Positions 1 through 5,202 of a stretch of DNA of 19,514 bases are shown here, one piece after another. A program made the position numbers and the translations under genes. The stretch comes from Sulfuritalea sp. (GTDB lineage Bacteria > Pseudomonadota > Gammaproteobacteria > Burkholderiales > Rhodocyclaceae), in the NCBI GenBank assembly GCA_021738105.1, contig JAIPCS010000038.1, positions 1-19,514 on the forward strand, in the 5' to 3' direction. Below the pieces are notes generated by a model that did not search any database, was not told where the DNA came from, and saw nothing but the letters and a program-made list of their open reading frames with translations. The stretch's first letter is position 1. Each line of letters opens with the position of its first letter.

Positions 1-237
1 GATCATCACGACTCCGCCGCCGAACCGACCGTGATGATGGACTGCCTGCGAGTTGCCGATCAGGTCGTGCGTTTCCGCGAAATCGGTGACAGTGGCAATC
101 CCTGGCGCGTCACTGAAGCGCTGGCTGCGCCCGAACGATTTGGTGACAATATCGAAGAGGTTGTGGTCAGACTGGGCTCGCTGGACAAGCTTGTGCAGGA
201 TGCTCAGTTGTTTGCCCAGGTGGGCAACGAACCCTGA
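1..237 (+). CDS. 3' end of a probable HDOD-domain signalling protein (partial)
   Basis: The reading frame is open from the first base of the window to the TGA at 235-237, so this is the C-terminal 78 residues of a gene that starts upstream. It begins with Asp-His-His and about 15 residues later has CLRVADQVVRF. That spacing resembles the end of an HDOD domain, where an HH pair in an 'IxxHH' motif is followed by a helix of the 'lAdxla' type. HDOD proteins are regulatory relatives of HD phosphohydrolases, often found with c-di-GMP or chemosensory systems. The remaining residues look helical and acidic. The GTG at 31 could be read as an internal start, but the frame continues upstream without a stop, so a truncated larger gene is more likely. 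The next gene starts 13 nt after the stop, suggesting an operon. The family call rests on a short tail and is tentative. Confidence 0.5.
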   Translation, partial: DHHDSAAEPTVMMDCLRVADQVVRFREIGDSGNPWRVTEALAAPERFGDNIEEVVVRLGSLDKLVQDAQLFAQVGNEP

Positions 238-250
238 AGGTAAATAACAA

Positions 251-1147
251 GTGAAAGTTCGTTTCTGGGGTGTTCGGGGTTCCATTCCATCACCTGGCCA
301 GCACACAATACGGTATGGCGGCAACACCACGTGCATCGAGGTACGTAGCGACGATGGTTCGCTGATCATTCTCGACGCCGGAACCGGCATTTTCCCCTTG
401 GCTCAGGAACTGCTGAAACAAATGCCGGTGAAGGCCAATGTGTTTATGACTCACTCGCATTGGGACCACATTCAGGGCCTGCCTTTTTTTACCCCGCTAT
501 ATATTCCGGGCAATTCGGTGCGCATTCACGGCGGCTACGATATTGTTGCCGGACGGGGAATCGATCAGGTCATGGAAGTGCAACTGCAGTACAGCTACTT
601 TCCGGTGCGCGAAGCCGAAATGAAGGCCGGCATCGAATATGAGACGCTCAACATCGGCAAGTCGGTGCAAGTTGGGGACGCCACGGTAACGCCACTTTTG
701 CTCAATCACCCTGTGGTAAATTTTGGCTATCGAATCGAATGCAACGGGAAATCGGTATTTTTTACTGGTGACCACGAACCATGGCTGAACATTTATGCCC
801 CAGAAGACGAGGGTTACGCCGAGTTTCAGCAGATGGTTGATATGCAACAGGGGCAACTCGATGCCGCGCTGGCCGGTCTGGATGTGTTGATCGCCGATAG
901 CTCCTATACGACAGATGAGTATGCGAGCAAGATTGGATGGGGCCACGGGACGCTGGAGGGCAACATCGCCTGGGCGCGTCGGCTCGGCGTGAAGCGGCTG
1001 GTGTGCACCCATCATGAACCCACGCGTTCCGATGATGAACTCGAACGTGTCTTTGCGGCCGCTTTGGCGAGTTCCGACCATGTCCCGGGAAGCAAAGGAG
1101 AACCCGAAATTCTACTTTCCCGCGAAGGACTGGAGCTGGTGCTCTAG
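251..1147 (+). CDS. Metallo-beta-lactamase-fold hydrolase
   Basis: A 298-residue cytoplasmic protein of the metallo-beta-lactamase superfamily, which uses one or two metal ions for hydrolysis, often of phosphodiesters. The N-terminus MKVRFWGVRGSIPSPG and YGGNTTC are typical of the PhnP/cyclic-nucleotide-phosphodiesterase-like branch. The metal motif HxHxDH is at residues 68-73 (THSHWDH). Further ligand candidates are His153 (NHPV), Asp174 (TGDHEP) and His254/His255 (THHEPTRSDDE). The start is a GTG with GAAGG about 10 nt upstream; no better in-frame start is visible. It follows a probable HDOD protein by 13 nt and may share its transcript, so a signalling role (for example cyclic nucleotide turnover) is possible but is inference. 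It converges on the ferredoxin reductase gene with only 13 nt between the stop codons, and I see no terminator there. Substrate unknown. Confidence 0.85.
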   Translation: MKVRFWGVRGSIPSPGQHTIRYGGNTTCIEVRSDDGSLIILDAGTGIFPLAQELLKQMPVKANVFMTHSHWDHIQGLPFFTPLYIPGNSVRIHGGYDIVAGRGIDQVMEVQLQYSYFPVREAEMKAGIEYETLNIGKSVQVGDATVTPLLLNHPVVNFGYRIECNGKSVFFTGDHEPWLNIYAPEDEGYAEFQQMVDMQQGQLDAALAGLDVLIADSSYTTDEYASKIGWGHGTLEGNIAWARRLGVKRLVCTHHEPTRSDDELERVFAAALASSDHVPGSKGEPEILLSREGLELVL

Positions 1148-1160
1148 CGAGTTTTCATAT

Positions 1161-2483
1161 TCAAGACCGGGCGGCAGCCAGCAGGTCTTCAATCCTGACC
1201 AGTTTTTCTCTGGGGCGCCCTTGTCCCGCTGCAACTTCCGCAGCATTGATTTTCTGCCATCCGGAAAAATCAACAGGGATTGCGCCGCGGCCAGCCAGCA
1301 AGCTGTCGATCATTGCGCCTCCAGGCTTGTTTGGGTCCGGGTGATCGGCGAAATCCGCCAGGATCAATTCCGCAACAGCCAGCGAGTCTGCCCGGTTGGC
1401 GGGCACCACGCCATTCGGGCCGCGTTTGCACCAGCCTGCTGTGTAGACGCCGGATTCGACGCGACCCTGAGTGTTGGTCACGATGCCACGTGCTGGGTCG
1501 AAGGGAAGGCCAGGAAAAGATGTGCTGCGATAGCCAATAGCACTAATAACCGTATCAGCCGGAATATTGAAGGTTTCTCCGCTCAAAATAGTCTTGCCAT
1601 GCTCGATGCGGGTTCTTTCCAACACCAGCTCGCGGGCGCGCCTGTCGCCGAGAATCCTCACCGGAGCCGCATTGAACACAAAGTGCACACGCAAGGGAAG
1701 TTCGTTCTGCTCGCCGCGCGCCGAGTAACCGCGCAGTATTTCGAGGTTTTTTTCGGCAAGCTTTTTCTGCTCATCACTCAATTCTGAGGAAATGTCCTGC
1801 GGTAACTGCGTCGGGTCGACCTGTGTTGCGACGCGTGACAGATCGCCAAACTCGGCCAGTTCGGCACTGGTGAAGTTCGCCTCTAACGGTCCGCGTCGAC
1901 CAATGATCCAGATGTCTTCAGTCTGGGCGGCTGCGAATGCGGCGCGCGCGTGGGCGCATAAATCCGAGGACTCCAGTTCGACCGATGATTTCCCGAGTAA
2001 TCGCGCGATATCCAGAGCGACGTTCCCGTTGCCGATAATGGCGACTGATTTGCGATCGAGCATCGGCTCAAGATTTTCACCGCCAGGAATCCCGTTGTAC
2101 CAGGCCACGAATTGTCCCGAGCCGTACACCGCCTCGAGTGATTCGCCCGGAATATCCAGTTTGCGGTCCTCCATCGCACCGGTGGTGATTACCAGAATGT
2201 CGTAGGCCGCCTTGAGTTCCTCATAAGACAGGTCGCGGCCGATTTCGACGTTGCCAAGAAAACGCACACTGTCCTTACCCAGCGTGCGCTCGAACTGTCG
2301 GGCAATATTTTTCGTCCCTTGGTGGTCGGGTGCAACACCACCGCGGACCAGACCGAAGGGTGTCGGCAAGCGATCGAATATATCGATGCGTGAACCCGAA
2401 AATTTGCGGCCAAGCGCATCAGCCATATAACAGCCGGAAGGGCCGGCACCAACAATGCCGACATGAAGGGGTGTTTGGTTCAT
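1161..2483 (-). CDS. Adrenodoxin-reductase-like NADPH-ferredoxin reductase
   Basis: A 440-residue flavoprotein of the adrenodoxin reductase/FprA family, which moves electrons from NADPH through FAD to a ferredoxin, usually to feed an oxygenase. The FAD Rossmann motif GAGPSG is at residues 12-17, followed by the family signature TPFGLVRGGVAPDH at 41-54. The NADPH-binding motif GNGNVALD is at 151-158. Near the C-terminus GWCKRGPNGVVPANRADS matches the family's conserved FAD/NADP block. Length is normal for FprA-type enzymes. Its ATG overlaps the stop of the upstream PaaX-type regulator by 4 nt (ATGA at 2483-2480), implying translational coupling. The divergent operon encodes a PaaA-like diiron protein, so this reductase is a plausible electron donor arm for it. 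That link is inference, and no ferredoxin gene is in the window. The canonical phenylacetyl-CoA epoxidase uses a different reductase, PaaE. Confidence 0.88.
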   Translation of the reverse strand: MNQTPLHVGIVGAGPSGCYMADALGRKFSGSRIDIFDRLPTPFGLVRGGVAPDHQGTKNIARQFERTLGKDSVRFLGNVEIGRDLSYEELKAAYDILVITTGAMEDRKLDIPGESLEAVYGSGQFVAWYNGIPGGENLEPMLDRKSVAIIGNGNVALDIARLLGKSSVELESSDLCAHARAAFAAAQTEDIWIIGRRGPLEANFTSAELAEFGDLSRVATQVDPTQLPQDISSELSDEQKKLAEKNLEILRGYSARGEQNELPLRVHFVFNAAPVRILGDRRARELVLERTRIEHGKTILSGETFNIPADTVISAIGYRSTSFPGLPFDPARGIVTNTQGRVESGVYTAGWCKRGPNGVVPANRADSLAVAELILADFADHPDPNKPGGAMIDSLLAGRGAIPVDFSGWQKINAAEVAAGQGRPREKLVRIEDLLAAARS

Positions 2484-3430
2484 ACGGTTTCCTTGATGTC
2501 CCTGTCTGTCAACTCAGGAAAGCGAAGCTGCAAATAGGGTGCCGCTTCAGGTATCGGCCCGTCGGCCGTTTCCAGCAGATTGGAAAGATGGCGTTCCGCC
2601 GGCAACCGGACCAGCGTGTACAGCTCGCCGCAAATTTTGCGGGCGGTATCTCCGGGCCAGTCGGTCGGCAACAGCTGTTTAGGCAGCTGCGGGTCGCGCA
2701 ACTGGACACGGCGAAATTCGTGAATCAATAGCGTGCGAACACAAAAAGCCTGTTCCGGATCGAGCTCACTCGAGGATCTGATTGCGCGGACCACGGGACG
2801 AAAGCATTCGCTGAACTTTTTGTAGTCTTCGGCAATGACGTCGAGATTCCAGCAAGTCCTGACCAATTCCTGAAGAGGGCGACTGGAGAGCGCTCCCAAA
2901 CTTCGTCCGTGTATTACGACAACCTTGTCATGGGTTCCGGTGTTTTGCAGGATATCCAGCACGGTTTCTTCATTGGCACAGGGGTGCGCCAGCACGCCCG
3001 GAGCGATATGACCAAAGCCTTCCCAAAGCAGTTCTTTGCGCAACAGGTCGCGTTGTATCTGCGGCAGAGTGCTTACCGCAGTTAGTACAACTTGCCAGCC
3101 ACCGTCCCATTGCTGGCGCGGATCGTCATAGATGCGTCGGTAGGCGTGCTCGAAACGTCGGCGACCGGTCGCGGTCAGGCTGTAATAGCTCCTGCGTCCG
3201 ATCTGTTCCGATACCAGCCATTTTTCCTTCGAAAGACGAAATACACTGGTTCTAACCAAGCGTGAATTGAGTCCCAGCGGTTCGACCAGTTTGATAAAAC
3301 TGCCCAGCCAGACAGTTCCCCCGCGAGGTGCGATGGCATCGCCGTAGATTGTGATGATGAGCGAGTTGGCGCGCAGCGTATGCTCGGCCAGAAAGGCTTC
3401 CATCCATTGCCGGATGAAGCGGTTTTTCAT
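2480..3430 (-). CDS. PaaX-family transcriptional regulator
   Basis: A 316-residue relative of PaaX, the repressor of phenylacetate degradation genes that is released by phenylacetyl-CoA. The N-terminal winged helix (about residues 12-100) contains TIYGDAIAPRGGTVWLGSFI and a recognition-helix-like stretch around NSRLVRTSVFRLSKEKWL, then the wing GRRSYYSLTATG. The central and C-terminal parts have PaaX-like features (WDGGWQVV; a helical effector domain). I chose the ATG at 3430 because AAGGAGG (3447-3441) sits 10 nt upstream. A TTG at 3439 is in frame but is only 1 nt from the ribosome site. The gene overlaps the following reductase by 4 nt. It is divergent from a PaaA-like gene, and both candidate promoters carry the same TATCATTTG motif, which suggests it controls both arms. 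No other phenylacetate catabolic genes are visible, so the effector may be another aryl- or acyl-CoA. Confidence 0.88.
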   Translation of the reverse strand: MKNRFIRQWMEAFLAEHTLRANSLIITIYGDAIAPRGGTVWLGSFIKLVEPLGLNSRLVRTSVFRLSKEKWLVSEQIGRRSYYSLTATGRRRFEHAYRRIYDDPRQQWDGGWQVVLTAVSTLPQIQRDLLRKELLWEGFGHIAPGVLAHPCANEETVLDILQNTGTHDKVVVIHGRSLGALSSRPLQELVRTCWNLDVIAEDYKKFSECFRPVVRAIRSSSELDPEQAFCVRTLLIHEFRRVQLRDPQLPKQLLPTDWPGDTARKICGELYTLVRLPAERHLSNLLETADGPIPEAAPYLQLRFPELTDRDIKETV

Positions 3431-3440
3431 TGCTCGCAAG

Positions 3441-3447
3441 CCTCCTT
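3441..3447 (-). promoter_or_regulatory. Strong ribosome binding site for the PaaX-type gene
   Basis: On the minus strand the bases read AAGGAGG, a near-perfect Shine-Dalgarno sequence. Its 10-nt distance to the ATG at 3430 decides that start over the in-frame TTG at 3439, which is only 1 nt away. Confidence 0.75.
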
Positions 3448-3460
3448 GTTATTAGCTCAA

Positions 3461-3489
3461 ATGATACCACTGGCAGTGCGGATATGTAA
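3461..3489 (-). promoter_or_regulatory. Candidate promoter and operator half-site for the PaaX-type gene and reductase
   Basis: Reading the minus strand, TTACAT (3489-3484), 17 nt and TATCAT (3466-3461) form a moderate sigma-70 promoter with its start roughly 20 nt before the ribosome binding site. The -10 box lies in TATCATTTG (3466-3458), identical to the 9-mer at 3633-3641 on the plus strand. The second arm of the palindrome is missing here, so binding may be weaker. This would suit autoregulation. Confidence 0.45.
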
Positions 3490-3609
3490 CACAAGAACTT
3501 TGACTGAGATAGAACCCCTGCGCGCCAAGGACGAGAAAAATGGTAGACCCAGAAAAATATACATAAAAACAATAAATAAGAAATACTTACTTCATGTCTA
3601 AAAAACTAA

Positions 3610-3638
3610 TTGACAGTCCGGTAATGATACACTATCAT
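3610..3638 (+). promoter_or_regulatory. Near-consensus sigma-70 promoter for the diiron protein operon
   Basis: TTGACA at 3610-3615 matches the -35 consensus exactly. A 17-nt spacer leads to TATCAT at 3633-3638, which matches 5 of 6 bases of the -10 consensus. Upstream A/T tracts could act as an UP element. Transcription would start near 3645, leaving a leader of about 110 nt. A promoter this good would be very active, so it probably needs tight repression, and a palindrome covers its -10 box. Confidence 0.75.
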
Positions 3639-3639
3639 T
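3623..3639. promoter_or_regulatory. Perfect palindrome over the -10 box, probable PaaX-type operator
   Basis: AATGATA (3623-3629), CAC, TATCATT (3633-3639) is a perfect 7-bp inverted repeat with a 3-bp centre. It overlaps the -10 hexamer of the plus-strand promoter, a classic place for repressor binding. The half-site AATGATAC recurs at 3460-3467 beside the regulator gene. Assignment to the adjacent PaaX-type protein is inference from position and symmetry. Confidence 0.6.
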
Positions 3640-3756
3640 TGTTCAAGGATAGTTAGTTGTATCGCAAAAATTCTTTCCGCAAATCTGAATTCGTCGAACA
3701 TTGATGGCGAATTTGTGAAATATCCTGTTTTCACTGGCGCTATCTGGAGAAACTAA

Positions 3757-4563
3757 ATGAGAACATTCAAGACGTACGACAAGGGTGATGTTCTGCCCGA
3801 GGATTACAAGAAGGCCCTCATCAACCTGATGTGCTTCCAGGCTGATTCTGAATACGCAGGTGGCCAGCGTGTCGCTGAAAATCATCGTTATGCCACCCGT
3901 CCGGAAGAGGCCTATCGCCTCTCAAAGAAAGTGTTCGAGGAAATGGGCCACGCTTTCTATGTGTGGAACCTGTTGCAGGAACTCGGCGTTGATGTCGATG
4001 CCCGTTTGTACGAGCTGTCCCACAACCCGGAGAATCCGGACCCGAAGAAAGTCAATGTGATCAATGGTTTTCGCAAGGAAAACTGGTCGAAATTTTTCGA
4101 GTGCTGGGAAGACGTTGCCTTGTTCTCGACCGTAGTGACGCCGGCTGCCGTGGCATTTCTCGGGCAGTATCGCGAATGTTCCTACCTGCCGTGGGCACGC
4201 GTCAATGTGCGCATTCACAAGGAAGAGTACGGTCACCTTGCTTTCGGCGTATGGGCGTCCAAGCGCTGCATCGAGTTTGGCGGTGACAAGACACGCGAGT
4301 TCATGCAGGAGCGAATTCCCAAGTTCATGCAGATGGGTCTGGGTTTCTACGGCCGTCCGTCGGCCGGCGACAAGAAGTCGGAAATGTTCGACATTTATTA
4401 CGAGTACGGCATCAAGGTGAAAAAGCCGGAGGAACTCCAGGCCGAGTATCTGGAGCTGCTCGACTCGCGACTCAAGGAAGTCGGCCTGATCATGCCGACC
4501 GGTGTCGAAGCGGATTACGACATGCGCATGGGTTATGAAGCCGAAGAATTGGCAAGCGCCTGA
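3757..4563 (+). CDS. PaaA-like ferritin-fold diiron protein (candidate CoA-ester mono-oxygenase)
   Basis: A 268-residue protein resembling PaaA, the catalytic subunit of ring-1,2-phenylacetyl-CoA epoxidase. The carboxylate-bridged diiron ligand pattern is complete by eye: Glu32 (DSEYAGG), Glu62 and His65 (EEMGH), Asp119 (WEDVALFS), Glu157 and His160 (KEEYGH). The start 'LPEDYKKALI' and the C-terminal 'EEL...LKEVGLIMP' also align with PaaA around its fold ends. It is about 40 residues shorter than E. coli PaaA, and the PaaB, PaaC, PaaD and PaaE partners are absent nearby. The ATG has GGAGA 6 nt upstream. It shares a promoter with the small downstream gene (1 nt after its stop) and is divergent from a PaaX-type repressor and a ferredoxin reductase. 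Diiron chemistry is well supported; the substrate is unknown, and an aromatic or alicyclic CoA ester is inferred. It could alternatively be a non-oxygenase ferritin-like protein. Confidence 0.8.
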   Translation: MRTFKTYDKGDVLPEDYKKALINLMCFQADSEYAGGQRVAENHRYATRPEEAYRLSKKVFEEMGHAFYVWNLLQELGVDVDARLYELSHNPENPDPKKVNVINGFRKENWSKFFECWEDVALFSTVVTPAAVAFLGQYRECSYLPWARVNVRIHKEEYGHLAFGVWASKRCIEFGGDKTREFMQERIPKFMQMGLGFYGRPSAGDKKSEMFDIYYEYGIKVKKPEELQAEYLELLDSRLKEVGLIMPTGVEADYDMRMGYEAEELASA

Positions 4564-4564
4564 G

Positions 4565-4975
4565 ATGCTGGTTTCACCACAACATCTGATTGACGGTGAA
4601 ATAGCCGAGCTCAAGCGCTTCGGCTACTCACCATTCGGCGGTGCGGACCCGGATTGGGCCGGTATGTGGCTGCTGCTGCAAGGTGACTTTGCAACGCTGC
4701 AGCGCGCTCACGTGCCGAGCTACATCGAAATGAGTCCGTGGCCACAGGAGGGGGCGCGAATCTACATGCGTCGTCGCCTGCTGGCGGATCGCCTGTTCGA
4801 GGAATGCCAGGTGCTGTACAGGCGGCTGCATGGTGAAGGCATCAACACCGAACTGGTCGAAGCCTATACCCTGGCACGCGATGCCTACGAAGAAGCCGTA
4901 CTGGATTTCGGCAAGGCCCGGGCGATGCTGGAAGAAGTGTTCACTAAGACGGTGGACCTTGAGGCCGTAAGCTAG
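4565..4975 (+). CDS. Uncharacterised 136-residue partner of the PaaA-like protein
   Basis: I do not recognise this family. The reading frame is open further upstream inside the diiron gene, but the ATG at 4565, overlapping nothing and 1 nt after the previous stop, is the natural coupled start; there is no clear Shine-Dalgarno. The N-terminal part has FGYSPFGGADPDWAGMWLLLQGDF, rich in Gly, Trp and Phe. The middle has RIYMRRRLLADRLFEECQVLYRRL and the end EAYTLARDAYEEAVLDFGKARAMLEEVF, both strongly helical and amphipathic. It has no signal peptide, membrane segment, Cys motif or ExxH pair. It does not look like PaaB or PaaD. Tight coupling suggests a structural or effector subunit of the diiron enzyme, by analogy with small subunits of other diiron oxygenases. 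That is inference. Confidence 0.72.
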   Translation: MLVSPQHLIDGEIAELKRFGYSPFGGADPDWAGMWLLLQGDFATLQRAHVPSYIEMSPWPQEGARIYMRRRLLADRLFEECQVLYRRLHGEGINTELVEAYTLARDAYEEAVLDFGKARAMLEEVFTKTVDLEAVS

Positions 4976-5109
4976 CAGCGTCTTTTTCAAAAAGCTTCGT
5001 TTGCGCGTGACGCAATTCGAGGTGCTTTGCGCACGGCAATAGTTCGGCGTAGCGGAAGTGCCAGCTCACGTTCGGGCAGGTGGCGCACCCGGTGCAGGTG
5101 CACAGGCCC

Positions 5110-5194
5110 GTATCCATGGGATACCGTCTCAGGCGCAAGCGCACAGAGACATATCCCTGGATACCGTCTCAGACGCAAGCGCACTGAGACATAT
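5110..5194 (+). repeat. Tandem dyad repeat upstream of dbpA
   Basis: Two 36-bp copies, 5119-5154 and 5159-5194, are separated by 4 bp and differ at 2 positions (5133/5173 and 5144/5184). Each contains an inverted repeat: GTCTCAG (5166-5172) with CTGAGAC (5184-5190) is perfect in the second copy, and GTCTCAG (5126-5132) with CAGAGAC (5144-5150) has one mismatch in the first. Shorter dyads sit between them: GTATCC/GGATAC at 5110-5124 and TATCC/GGATA at 5152-5163. The array ends only 8 bp before the dbpA ATG. It may bind a regulator as DNA or fold as RNA. Confidence 0.8.
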
Positions 5195-5197
5195 AAT
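5192..5197 (+). promoter_or_regulatory. TATAAT box immediately before the dbpA start
   Basis: A perfect -10 hexamer at 5192-5197 lies 5 nt before the ATG at 5203. If used, transcription would begin at or near the start codon and give a leaderless mRNA. No good -35 hexamer is visible; the expected position falls inside the second dyad repeat. No Shine-Dalgarno precedes the ATG, which fits leaderless translation but does not prove it. Confidence 0.4.
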
Positions 5198-5202
5198 TGC
5201 GC

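Larger units (their letters stand above)
3431..3756. other. AT-rich divergent control region between the PaaX-type and PaaA-like genes
   Basis: This 326-bp spacer carries no convincing gene. It is clearly more AT-rich than its surroundings, with A and T runs at about 3536-3610. It holds candidate promoters for both directions, each with an AATGATAC/TATCATTTG-type motif at the -10 box, and a 5' leader of roughly 110 nt for the plus-strand operon. In that leader GTGAAA (3715-3720) and TTTCAC (3729-3734) could form a short hairpin with an 8-nt loop. The plus-strand gene has GGAGA at 3746-3750, 6 nt before its ATG. Confidence 0.7.
4976..5202. other. Spacer between the diiron operon and dbpA
   Basis: This 227-bp gap has no credible gene. 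An AT-rich mini-palindrome, CTTTTT-C-AAAAAG, follows the diiron operon at about 4982-4994 but lacks a GC stem, so I do not call it a terminator. The right half is the tandem dyad repeat and a TATAAT box. Confidence 0.5.

Noticed and set aside
1014..1787. A 257-codon plus-strand frame overlapping the MBL gene end and the reductase gene antisense
   Set aside because: It overlaps two well-supported genes; the composition is typical of a shadow frame.
2480..3430. PaaX central domain, which is Cas2-like, as evidence of a CRISPR system
   Set aside because: The Cas2-like fold is a normal part of PaaX proteins, and no repeats or other cas genes are present.
3431..3439. TTG at 3439 as start of the PaaX-type gene
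   Set aside because: Only 1 nt separates it from AAGGAGG; the ATG at 3430 has usable spacing.
3380..3601. A small 73-codon plus-strand frame in the AT-rich spacer
   Set aside because: It begins inside the regulator gene antisense, lacks a ribosome site, and ends in Lys-rich text generated by A tracts.
4982..4994. CTTTTT-C-AAAAAG as a terminator for the diiron operon
   Set aside because: The palindrome is all A/T with a 1-nt centre, cannot form a stable hairpin loop and has no GC stem.
5119..5194. Two 36-bp direct repeats that might be a degenerate CRISPR array
   Set aside because: The copies are separated by only 4 bp, far too short for a spacer, and there are no cas genes. They are better read as a tandem dyad element.
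5197..5199. TTG at 5197 as the dbpA start
   Set aside because: It overlaps the TATAAT box and has no ribosome site; the ATG two codons later is preferred.
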